Source of the DNA: JAEZBP01 sp963832725
GTDB lineage: Bacteria; Myxococcota_A; Polyangia; Polyangiales; Sandaracinaceae
DNA: 64,000 bases
NCBI GenBank assembly: GCA_963832725.1
Contig: CAWHVG010000005.1
Location: 1,860,001-1,924,000, forward strand
Direction: 5' to 3'
Translations under genes and position numbers: made by a program
The notes under the pieces: generated by a model
What the model was told of the DNA's origin: nothing
Database searches by the model: none
The model's input: the letters and a program-made list of their open reading frames with translations, nothing else
Part shown: positions 18,484-26,622 of the stretch, piece by piece
How positions within the stretch are numbered: position 1 is the first letter of the stretch
How the letters are laid out: every line of letters starts with the position of its first letter

Positions 18484-19863
18484 ATGAGCGACCAATCGCC
18501 ACGCCGGGTCTTCATCACCCACAACGCCTGCCTCAACGCCGCGTACGACGTGAATATCGTCACCGAGGGCCTCAAGCGCACCGGCGTCATCGTGGTGGCG
18601 AGGCCGGAAGATGCAGACGACATCGTATTCTCGGGATGCTCCGTTCGCGACCATTGGGTGCAAGACGCGGCGCAGCAGATTCGCGAGATCCTCCAGCGAG
18701 CGCCTGGAGATGCACGGGTCGTCGTCACGGGATGTGTCGCGGCGACTGCCGCCGAGCGTCTGCGGGAACTCGTCGGCCCACTGTCAGCGAGGCTCACCTT
18801 TCAGGCGCAGGATGCTCTGCTCCGTGCCCGGACGGGGATGACCATCACGGACGTCGATCGTACGATGGTCCAAGACTCAACCACCGACTTCGAGGGGGCC
18901 CGGGCTCCACACGGCCTCACTCAGGTTCGACGCCGAGTAGGACCTGAGAAGGCCGAAGTGCTAGCCGAGTTGCAGCAGGTGGATCGTGAGTACGGCACCA
19001 ATCTCGAACAGAGCTATCGCCGGATCACGAAGGGGTTCGTCTTCTACAACGAGCGTGACGACGTCGAGTTCGTGACGGTCACCCGGAGCTGTCCATACCG
19101 GTGCTCTTTCTGTTCGATCCCCGTCGGACGTGGCCCATTCACGTCCGTTCCGCTCCCTGATATTCTGGCGAGGGTGACATCGGCCATCGCGCGAGGAGTG
19201 CGGCGGATCGTGCTCATCGGCGACGAGGTTGGGAGCTACGGTGTCGGCACGGCGGGGCCACGACTTCCCGAACTGTTGATGTCGGTGATCGGAGCATCCA
19301 CCGAACTGACTGTGTCCGTCCGTTACATCGAGCCCAAGCCGCTCTTGAAGCATCTCGACTTGATTCGAAGCTTGGCTGCGCAAAGACGGATCGAGCTGCT
19401 GTACGTTTCGGTGCAGAGTGGCTCACAGCAGGTCCTGAACCGGATGAACAGGAACTATCGCTTGGAGCCCTTGGCCGAAGCGCTTGCTCTCCTCCCCGAC
19501 GACGTCATCGTGTATAGCAACTGGCTGACGGGGTTCCCTGGCGAAACGGTCGCGAACGTCGAGCTGACGCGGCAGGTCATGGAACATCTGGACTTGCACA
19601 TCAACGTCGCCATTCCATTTTCCCCACGGCGAGGAACTCCGGCCAGCACCATGCCGGGCCAGGTTGAGGAAGCGGAAATCGCACGGCGCGTCCACACGCT
19701 CTCCAAGACGGCCGCAGTAATGAAGGGACGGCGGATGTCCGCAGAGATGTCCTCCTTGCCCTCGGCCCTCCGTGATGCGTTGGTCCGGAAAATAGTCCTC
19801 GCAGAGCTCACGCAGTACACGGATCCGGACGGAAGACCCGAGATAGGCCCAACGGATGCTTGA
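18484..19863 (+). CDS. MiaB/RimO-like radical SAM methylthiotransferase
   Basis: 459 residues. The radical SAM cluster motif CPYRCSFC (Cys 203, 207, 210) is intact. The N-terminal UPF0004 domain keeps its three cysteines: HNACLNAAYD (Cys 16), FSGCSVRDH (52) and VTGCVAATA (84), which hold the second Fe-S cluster in methylthiotransferases. Later family text is also present (VSVQSGSQQVLNRMNRNY, WLTGFPGET). MiaB acts on tRNA and RimO on ribosomal protein S12; this protein is divergent, so its target may differ. The last eight bases overlap a DEDDh exonuclease gene. Codon third positions are less GC-rich than in the flanks. An ATG at 18472 is an alternative start. Confidence 0.85.
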   Translation: MSDQSPRRVFITHNACLNAAYDVNIVTEGLKRTGVIVVARPEDADDIVFSGCSVRDHWVQDAAQQIREILQRAPGDARVVVTGCVAATAAERLRELVGPLSARLTFQAQDALLRARTGMTITDVDRTMVQDSTTDFEGARAPHGLTQVRRRVGPEKAEVLAELQQVDREYGTNLEQSYRRITKGFVFYNERDDVEFVTVTRSCPYRCSFCSIPVGRGPFTSVPLPDILARVTSAIARGVRRIVLIGDEVGSYGVGTAGPRLPELLMSVIGASTELTVSVRYIEPKPLLKHLDLIRSLAAQRRIELLYVSVQSGSQQVLNRMNRNYRLEPLAEALALLPDDVIVYSNWLTGFPGETVANVELTRQVMEHLDLHINVAIPFSPRRGTPASTMPGQVEEAEIARRVHTLSKTAAVMKGRRMSAEMSSLPSALRDALVRKIVLAELTQYTDPDGRPEIGPTDA

Positions 19864-20461
19864 AGGGAACCGCCCCTGGCGAAGCGCCCGCATGCTGGCG
19901 GTGGATGTTGAAGGGAACGGCTCTCAGCCCCATGAACTCATCGAACTCGGCGTTGTCGCTATCGTCGACGGATCGATCTCAGGAGAATGCCGCTCATGGC
20001 TCGTGCGACCCAAACGCCCGGTAACAGAGCGTGTCATCGCGATCCATGGCATTACGAACGAGCAGCTAGCTGATTGCCCGCGGTTCGAGGACGTAGCGTC
20101 TGAAGTCCGAGAAGTACTAGGCAAGTTTCCGATAGTGGGACACCGGGTTGAAGTCGATCGTGAAATCATCGGGAGGAAGCTGCCCTCTTGGTCGCCAATC
20201 GCAGCGCTGGACACATGGCGCCTTGCTCGCAGGGCACTGCCCGCCATCAGCCGCTACTCACTCAAGGCCCTGGTGGAGCACTTCGGCCTCTCGGCTGACC
20301 CGGTTGGCCCGTCCCACCGAGCTCTCCCAGACGCATTCGACGCCGCCCGGCTGTTCCTGAAGCTTATGGAGAAGATCGATCCTGACGGAACCTTGACCGT
20401 TGCCCAGTTGGTCGGCTGGGCGGCATCGCACGCCCCCCCCGACCAGATGCGGTTGCTCTGA
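19856..20461 (+). CDS. DEDDh 3'-5' exonuclease (DnaQ-like)
   Basis: 201 residues. Exo I: AVDVEGNG (Asp 17, Glu 19). Exo II: IVGHRVEVDREII (Asp 101). Exo III: SHRALPDAFDAARLF (His 154, Asp 159). The family phrase IHGITNEQL is present at 63-71. This is the full single-domain RNase T/DnaQ epsilon-like fold, acting on DNA or RNA 3' ends. It starts inside the radical SAM gene and its stop shares one base with the next start codon, so the three products are translationally coupled. Confidence 0.85.
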   Translation: MLEGNRPWRSARMLAVDVEGNGSQPHELIELGVVAIVDGSISGECRSWLVRPKRPVTERVIAIHGITNEQLADCPRFEDVASEVREVLGKFPIVGHRVEVDREIIGRKLPSWSPIAALDTWRLARRALPAISRYSLKALVEHFGLSADPVGPSHRALPDAFDAARLFLKLMEKIDPDGTLTVAQLVGWAASHAPPDQMRLL

Positions 20462-21024
20462 TGGCATTCTTCGTCGCCGTAACTGGCACCCACTCAACGG
20501 GAAAGTCGACATTTCTTCGCGAGCTTGAAGAGGCGCTCCGAGTCCACGGCGTCGCCGCAGTCCGCGTCTCAGACAAGGCCACTGACTGTCGCAATGCCGG
20601 ATTTCCAATCCTTCAATATCACACGTTCGAGAGCACCCTCTGGATCATGACCTCGGTCATTCGCGGCGAGTTGGAAGCTTCTCAGAAGGCACGAGTGGTG
20701 CTGGTCGACCGCCCAGTGAGCGACGCGCTGGTGTACCTGGAGGCCGCACTCCAAAGTACCGGCCGCTCGATCACCGAGCCTGAGCGAAACTACCTGTACT
20801 CCCTCGCCCGCCTCCACTCTCCTCGCTACCACCGCGTTTACCGCACGAAGCTAGATCCGACGGTGCCGCTCGGAGTCGGTCGGGATCCCGACCCGAAGTT
20901 CCGGGCACTCGTGGACGAGAAGCTCGCGTCCGTGCTGCGAGACCTTGAGCTCGACGCTCGTCCCCTCCCTAGCAACCTGGCCGATGTTGCCGGGAACGTG
21001 CTCTCGCTCGTTACGGAAGGCTGA
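20461..21024 (+). CDS. P-loop kinase-like ATPase (AAA_28/NadR type)
   Basis: 187 residues. Walker A GTHSTGKS at 9-16 right after the first beta strand, a Walker-B-like strand RVVLVDRPVSDAL, and a lid-like segment around RNYLYSLARLHSPRYHRVY. The compact size and the GTHSTGKST sequence fit the AAA_28 group, which contains nucleoside and nicotinamide-riboside kinase relatives. The substrate is unknown. It is the last gene of the operon with the radical SAM enzyme and exonuclease. Confidence 0.7.
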   Translation: MAFFVAVTGTHSTGKSTFLRELEEALRVHGVAAVRVSDKATDCRNAGFPILQYHTFESTLWIMTSVIRGELEASQKARVVLVDRPVSDALVYLEAALQSTGRSITEPERNYLYSLARLHSPRYHRVYRTKLDPTVPLGVGRDPDPKFRALVDEKLASVLRDLELDARPLPSNLADVAGNVLSLVTEG

Positions 21025-22118
21025 CGGGGAGACCGTCCTGATGGCCGATGACTCCGCCGGAGAACACCTCCGAAGCTGAGCCACTTTCGCGGACAGCCAA
21101 GTCAGCCTTGAGGTGGCTGTTCATCACTCCCGGGGGAGATCCCCAGCGCCTCCTGCAATCCCACCCCGTGGCCAACTGCGAGATCGAGCTTCAGATGGCC
21201 ATCGAACTCCTCTGCCCGCTGACGCCCAGCCTGCGCTGCCGCTCGCGCAGCCGTCGAAAGCCCGTCAACGCCCCCGTGACAGCGGTCCCCGTGAAGGGCG
21301 CGGCCGGGGCCCGCGAGCACGATCGACGATCACGCCAACGGCGGTTCCGGCGGTGCCAGCCAAGAAGCCCTCGGCCGTGGCAGCGGCCTTTATGGGGGCT
21401 CTCTTCGTCGTCGGTCATGGCTTCTCCGTCGTCGTGGGAGCGAGCCGCGGCAGTAGCGCGGTGGAACACCAACTCGACAGGGCGAGCTCCAACCCCGCGA
21501 ACCGATCCACCACCTCGTAGAGGTCGCCCCGTTGGGGCTCGACGTTCTCCGCCGTGTCGGTCTCGATCTCCGCAGCCTGTGTCATCGCGACGGTGAAACG
21601 GAGGACGGTGGCGTTCTGGCTGAACGGCAGCGTGGGGTCGACCTCGCGCAAGGTCGAGACCGGGACCTTGTCGATGTGGTGCCGCCTCAGGATCGCGTCC
21701 TTCTGCTCAGGCGAACGGTGCAGGCGCTTCTTCTTGGTCATCGTGAACTCGCTGCCGGGCTAGCCTACCCGGTCATCAGGAAGTCGCGTTCGAGCTGGTG
21801 CAGGACAGATGAAGTCCCGCAGGGAAGTGGTGACGGTCGTCGGTCCCAGACGACCTGGCGTCCAAGCCGCGGCCAGATCGACTTCACGCCGAGCGGATCG
21901 CGCGAGCCGTTCACCGCGGCTCGGGAATCCAGTTCGGTCAGGAACGGAACGGTCAGCATCGGGCCCTCGGACGCTCGGGAGCCTAACGAAGTGACGGTGC
22001 AGACGGAATCGTGAACCCCTCGCGTTCCTGGGGTACGCTTGTCCTTCCGGCTACTGACCGCCGGGGAGGCCGCAGGCGCGCGGGATCCGCGCCAGCCGCC
22101 GTAGCGCCGGGGTGGTGA
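21025..22118. other. 1.1-kb stretch holding only a decayed transposase
   Basis: No intact gene is convincing. The minus strand at 21415-21741 begins like an IS transposase orfA (listed separately). The sequence GAGCCACTTTCGCGGACAGCC near 21079-21099 looks like a possible element end. From 21770 to 22118 I see nothing but the upstream region of the next gene. Confidence 0.5.
21415..21741 (-). pseudogene. Transposase orfA-like fragment
   Basis: The minus-strand ORF begins MTKKKRLHRSPEQKDAILRR, then HHIDKVPVSTL. This is close to the first 30 residues of small IS-encoded HTH transposase subunits (RSPEQK.AILRRH...KVPVSDL). The remainder of the ORF no longer follows the family (no WQ..F segment in frame), so the copy is probably frameshifted or decayed. 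It marks an old insertion between two defence-type gene groups. Confidence 0.45.
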
Positions 22119-23516
22119 ATGCAGAAGGTTGTCGCATATCGGCTCGAGCGCCGCGATGGCATGCAGTGGGCCGAGGGCCGGACTGCCGCGGTGGCGAAGG
22201 TCAAAGAGCTTGTGCGCCAATGGCTCGTGCGGAAGGAGGGCAGCGGTAACGCCGACAGCGGCACCTACGTCACCGAGACAGGCGGCAAGGGCGGCTTCGA
22301 GATCGAAGAAGCGCGCGATGGATCACGCGGTTGGTGGCTCGCCCGTCTCGACGAGGCGGACGAGGACGGCCGACGCGTGACCGCCACCCTCTCGGTGACG
22401 ACGCTCGACGACCTGGTCGTCGTGTATGCCACCGTGGAGGTCGGAACGAGCACCACCGAAATCAATCGTGTGGATGCTGATGCCCGCTGCCCGAAGGTGA
22501 TCCGCTCGATCCTCAAGTCCCCGGGCCCCTGGTATCACGGATCATCGCGACTGCGCCTCCGCCAGCAGGTGCGGGGCTTCGAAGCTGGCGAGCAGCTCGC
22601 ACTGGAGATCGCTGCCTCCGAACGAACCGTGCCCATCGTCGCCGTCACCGAGCAGGACGGCGGCGGGGTGGTCTTGCCGCACCTCGATGACAAGCTCGCG
22701 TACGACCTCACCGGTCTCGCCAACGTTGTCGTGCTGGACGCGGAGGCCAGCTGGGCCCTCACCGATCACCTCGGGCACTGGTTCACCTGCTATGGCGGCG
22801 CCGTACGGTTGTATTGGCCAAGTCTGACGCCGGAGGACGACCCCTACCGCCACCCCCTGTGGACCACACATCGCTTGCTCTCCAGCGGCGAGAACCCGCT
22901 CGACGTCCGAGAGCGCTTCCGTAACCAGATTCGCCGCATGGTCATGAAGGCGTCGGCGCTCGGCGTCGTTCGGCCCCGAGCAATCGATGAGATTCGTAGT
23001 GCCGCCGCACGGCGCGCGTTCGCAGAGATGGCAGCCGCCTCTCGATCCATCCACGACTACAGGGCGCTGGCCGAGTCGTACGCCGACGACAACGAGAAGC
23101 TCCGAAGCATCGCCGCCAATGGAGAGCGCCGGATCGAAGACCTGGAGTTCACGATCCTCCGGCTCGAAGACGAGCGCCGCGCTCTGCTCGCCCGGGTCGA
23201 GAACGCCGAGCTCCAGCTTCGCTATCGCGAGTCGGAGAAGACAGACATCCGCCCGGATACCGGGTCCGAGGTGACAAGCCAAGAGCCCGGCGCGCCGAGC
23301 GTCGGCGAGATCCGCTTCTACAAGAAGCTCTACGCGGCACAAAAGCACGACGTGTTGACCCGCGTGGCCGACTGTGGGTGCAACAACTGGGAGGGGGCCC
23401 ACGCTGCGGACAAAGCCCGAAAGGGCATCGAGAAGCTTGAGGGCCGCAGCGACTGGAAGTCCCTCCTCCACTGTGCCTCGTGCACAGGCGGCGGGATGTG
23501 GAAGGTACGCTGGTAG
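22119..23516 (+). CDS. Unrecognised protein with C-terminal coiled coil and Cys pairs
   Basis: 465 residues, intact. The N-terminal 270 residues are mixed alpha/beta (VAYRLERRDGMQWAEGRTA, DLVVVYATVEVGTSTTEIN, VPIVAVTEQDGGGVVLPHL). Residues about 325-385 form a coiled coil (RRIEDLEFTILRLEDERRAL). The tail has GCNN and CASC cysteines (VADCGCNNW, LLHCASCTGGG) that could bind metal. I do not recognise the family. It leads the long codirectional defence-type cluster, 405 bp before the GHKL ATPase. Confidence 0.75.
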   Translation: MQKVVAYRLERRDGMQWAEGRTAAVAKVKELVRQWLVRKEGSGNADSGTYVTETGGKGGFEIEEARDGSRGWWLARLDEADEDGRRVTATLSVTTLDDLVVVYATVEVGTSTTEINRVDADARCPKVIRSILKSPGPWYHGSSRLRLRQQVRGFEAGEQLALEIAASERTVPIVAVTEQDGGGVVLPHLDDKLAYDLTGLANVVVLDAEASWALTDHLGHWFTCYGGAVRLYWPSLTPEDDPYRHPLWTTHRLLSSGENPLDVRERFRNQIRRMVMKASALGVVRPRAIDEIRSAAARRAFAEMAAASRSIHDYRALAESYADDNEKLRSIAANGERRIEDLEFTILRLEDERRALLARVENAELQLRYRESEKTDIRPDTGSEVTSQEPGAPSVGEIRFYKKLYAAQKHDVLTRVADCGCNNWEGAHAADKARKGIEKLEGRSDWKSLLHCASCTGGGMWKVRW

Positions 23517-23921
23517 GCTCCGCGGCCCCTGCTGGGCGAGCTGGGGCATGCGATCCGGCCCAGCATTCGTTGGCCCGCGAACCGTGCGGGCGACGCGGGC
23601 CGCGGTTGGCTCCCCAGCGCTGTCTGCGGATCGTCCGCGGGGAGCCCGATCTGCGGACCCGAAAGGGTCCGGAGCACCACAGCCCGCGACCTAAGTTGCG
23701 CAGGTTCGTCGGCGTTCCGAGCTGATCTCGGCGCTAGCTGATGGTGCGGTGACCCCTGGAAGCGGCGCTGGCGGCGATGAACGCCGGCCCCAGCGCGCCC
23801 GGTCGAGTCCATGTCAAGTGGTGACCCGGCGTGTAACGAATCGGACTGCGCACCTCCTTGTATATGAAGGCCACGAGCCTCGGACGCCCACAGCGGGTGT
23901 CACAGACCAAGGAGACGAACC
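23517..23921. other. Upstream region of the GHKL ATPase gene
   Basis: No gene seen. The last 60 bases carry an AT-rich element (TTGTATATGAAGG at about 23857) and a strong ribosome binding site AAGGAG at 23910-23915 before the GTG at 23922. A promoter for the downstream cluster here is plausible but not proven. Confidence 0.4.
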
Positions 23922-25765
23922 GTGACCACCGACGATCAGAACACCACCGACTCGACCGACGGGAACGCCCTCAACTGGGCCCCGAACGCCCCTCGGGGCG
24001 GCAAGACCGTGATGGGCCGCATCCTGAAGGAGAACGCGACCGTTCCGCTCTTCTTCGGGCAAACGCTCATCCAGTCGCTCCGCGATGTCGGCTACAACCA
24101 CACCACGTCCGCGTTGTGCGAGCACGTCGACAACGCCATCCAGGCCGGCGCCACCGAGGTCCGCGTCTACTTCCGGCAGTCCGGGAAGAGGGGCAACTAC
24201 CGAGATCGACGCCGCCGTCTACGACAACGGCGGCGGCATGCCGCCGGCGGTGCTCAAGGTGGCCACGGCGTTCGGCGGCTCGATGTCGTTCGGCAATCGC
24301 GACCGGATCGGCAGGTTCGGCATGGGAATGAAGACGGCGGCTCTCAGCATGAGCCCCGTGATGGAGCTCTACTCCTGGCAAGAGCCGGGGGCGATCTACT
24401 CGATGACCCTCGACGTCGAAGCCATCGGCAAGGATCGGAGCAACCTGGTCGAGCTCCCGAACCCGACGTTGCTGACGAAGCTCGGCGACGAGGTCGCGGA
24501 CCTCTTCTCGAAGCCGATGGCGCTATCCCACCGACCGCGCCGAGCAGCAGCTCTTGGCGCCGGGCGGCGAGGCGCTGGAGGATGCGCTCGGACCGCACGG
24601 CACGATCGTCTACATGCCGCAGTGCGATCGTCTGACCTACGCGAAGGCGCGCACCCTCGTGGACCACGCCGTGAAGGAGATGTCGCGCGTGTACCGTCGT
24701 GAGATCGCGCGCGGCCTGAACCTCTACGTGAACAACCGTCGCGTCGAGGCCAGCGACCCGACCTACTCGATGCCGACGGCGCGGCATACGCGCCTGGACC
24801 TGACCGAGAAGGTCAGCCGGCTGATCACCTCGAAGCCCGTCAAGATCCCCATCAGCGAGAACAGCGGCGAGACGGCCACGATCACGGTCAAGCTGTTCCG
24901 GCTGCCGATCGAGTCGTGGTCGACACTCCCCCGCAAGGTGCAGAAGAACGACTTGCGCCTCTTCGAGGGGAACATCGTATCGATTCTGCGCAACGACAGG
25001 GAAGTGTTCGCCGGCCCGATGCACTGGCTGACGGGACGGCACAACGTGACCTACTGGTACCGCGTGCAGATCGACTTCCCCGGCATCCTGGACGAGGCCT
25101 TCGGGGTCGCCGCGAACAAGCAGGGCGTTCGCCTCAAGGGATACGTGGAGACGAAGATCAAGGAAGCGATCGGCGGAGAGATCGCGACGATCAACGACGA
25201 GCTGAGGCGGTTCCAGGCGCAGCAGGCATCCACGCGGAAGGCGGCGACGCCGAGTGCCAGCGAGATGAGCGCTGGCGAGGCCGACCCATACCAGCAGACC
25301 GCGTTGCCGGGCACGACGCCGGAGGAGGAGGCACAGCTCGAAGAGAACCTGCGCGGTCTGGCCCTGACCCTCAAGCGTGATGGGGAGACCGAGGAGCAGG
25401 CGTTCGAGCGCGTCAAGAACTCCCGCTACATCCTGTCCTTCCATCACGACGAGTACTGGCCGTTCTACGATGTGAAGCACAAGTTCGACCGCGTCATCCT
25501 CACCATCAACACCGCGCACCCCTTCTTCACCGAGCTTTACGAGCCCGTGCGGCGACTGGGGATGACGACGGCTGGCGAGGACGAGGACGCCACGACCGCG
25601 ACGCCGGAAGGGCAGAGCGGCCCGTTGCTGGCCCTCGACCTGCTGCTGCTCTCGTTGGCCCGCACTCAGAGCCGGCTCGGCGGCACCGGTGACGAGGCGC
25701 GCAAGCTCCTGGAGAACTTGCGCCGCGAGTGGTCGGAGGCGTACCGCGTGCAGATGTCGCTGTAG
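23922..25765 (+). CDS. GHKL-superfamily ATPase (HSP90/MORC-like), twice frameshifted
   Basis: About 614 residues when three plus frames are joined near 24205 and 24520. The Bergerat ATP site is clear: N box SALCEHVDNAIQAGATEV, G1 box AAVYDNGGGMPP, G2 box DRIGRFGMGMKTAALSMS. The C-terminal half contains LNLYVNNRRVEASDP and a helical ending. Stand-alone GHKL ATPases of this kind are frequent in defence islands, where they act as ATP-driven clamps or sensors; the job here is unknown. SD AAGGAG precedes the GTG start. Each junction fits one additional base in otherwise good sequence. Confidence 0.75.
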
Positions 25766-25775
25766 CGTTTCGCAG

Positions 25776-25805
25776 CGCGGCACCCGACCCCGGGGTGCCG
25801 CGTTT
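25776..25805 (+). terminator. Strong hairpin after the GHKL gene
   Basis: CGCGGCACCC (25776-25785) pairs perfectly with GGGTGCCGCG (25793-25802) around a seven-base loop and is followed by a short TTT. It lies 11 bases after the GHKL stop. The T-run is short, so termination may be partial. Confidence 0.6.
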
Positions 25806-25972
25806 GCGCGTCCCAGTTGATCCCGTAGCATCTTACCCTCTCCAGGACCGCCTCCTCACGAAGGCTCTCGCCGGGCACAGCGTCCCGACGAGAGAGACCG
25901 AGCGGAGGACCCTGGAGTTCTTGTTCGCACCCAGCAGGCCAACAGCGGCCTGCACAGACCAAAGGGCTCCGA

Positions 25973-26446
25973 ATGACGCTTCCGAATAGGTGGCACGCGT
26001 ATGCGCGCGTGCAGAGCGACTTGAACCGCCGCTCCATCGTCAACGACGTGACGTGGGGGCTCGAAGGCGGTCTCGACCGGCTGCTCGACGACGAGCCGCC
26101 CAGCGACGACGAGCTCACGCGAGCCATCCGGACGGATGCTCGGCGTGAACGAGATCGAGCGCGGACGCGGCGGATCCGAATGCTGCACGAGCCCGTCGGC
26201 GTAGACGAGGTCGGGCGCTTGGACGCCCGAGCGCAGCTTCGTGTTGCCCACGCGAGTACCCCGGCGGAGAGCTGGGAGATCCTCACGGCCTTGGGCGTCG
26301 GCGCCGACTACGCGGAGATCACGAGCTCGACCGCAGTGTCCACCGGCAGCCTGAGGGTGCGGGTCATGCGCATGCGCAAGGCCCTCGCGGATCGGCTCGA
26401 CCCGGAGACCGAGAGCTGCGGAAGCGATGTTCCCTGCGCCGCCTGA
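25973..26446 (+). CDS. Sigma-factor-like HTH regulator
   Basis: 157 residues. The C-terminal part (ESWEILTALGVGADYAEITS, then SLRVRVMRMRKALADRL) matches the sigma region 4 helix-turn-helix of ECF-type sigma factors. The N-terminal part (LNRRSIVNDVTWGLEGGLDR, ARRERDRARTRRIRML) could be a reduced region 2 but is divergent. It probably regulates the surrounding helicase-methylase genes, lying between the GHKL and SNF2 genes on the same strand. Confidence 0.6.
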   Translation: MTLPNRWHAYARVQSDLNRRSIVNDVTWGLEGGLDRLLDDEPPSDDELTRAIRTDARRERDRARTRRIRMLHEPVGVDEVGRLDARAQLRVAHASTPAESWEILTALGVGADYAEITSSTAVSTGSLRVRVMRMRKALADRLDPETESCGSDVPCAA

Positions 26447-26622
26447 CGGATCGGCGTTGCACGCGAGGCCGCTGTCAGTCCGGGAAGGACGAGAGCGTCC
26501 AGTGCGGGCAGACATCTTCATGTTGTTGGATCGCGCCCTCACCGGATAGGGTGGGCGCGCTGCATCATCCTGCACCCGGCTCGGCGGCCTTGGGGGCGGG
26601 TCGTCGTGGAGGAGGTTGAACG

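Noticed and set aside
18484..21024. Idea that the radical SAM operon belongs to a 7-deazaguanine DNA modification (Dpd) system
   Set aside because: No DpdA/TGT-like or queuosine-pathway protein is seen; the radical SAM protein has methylthiotransferase cysteines, not QueE features.
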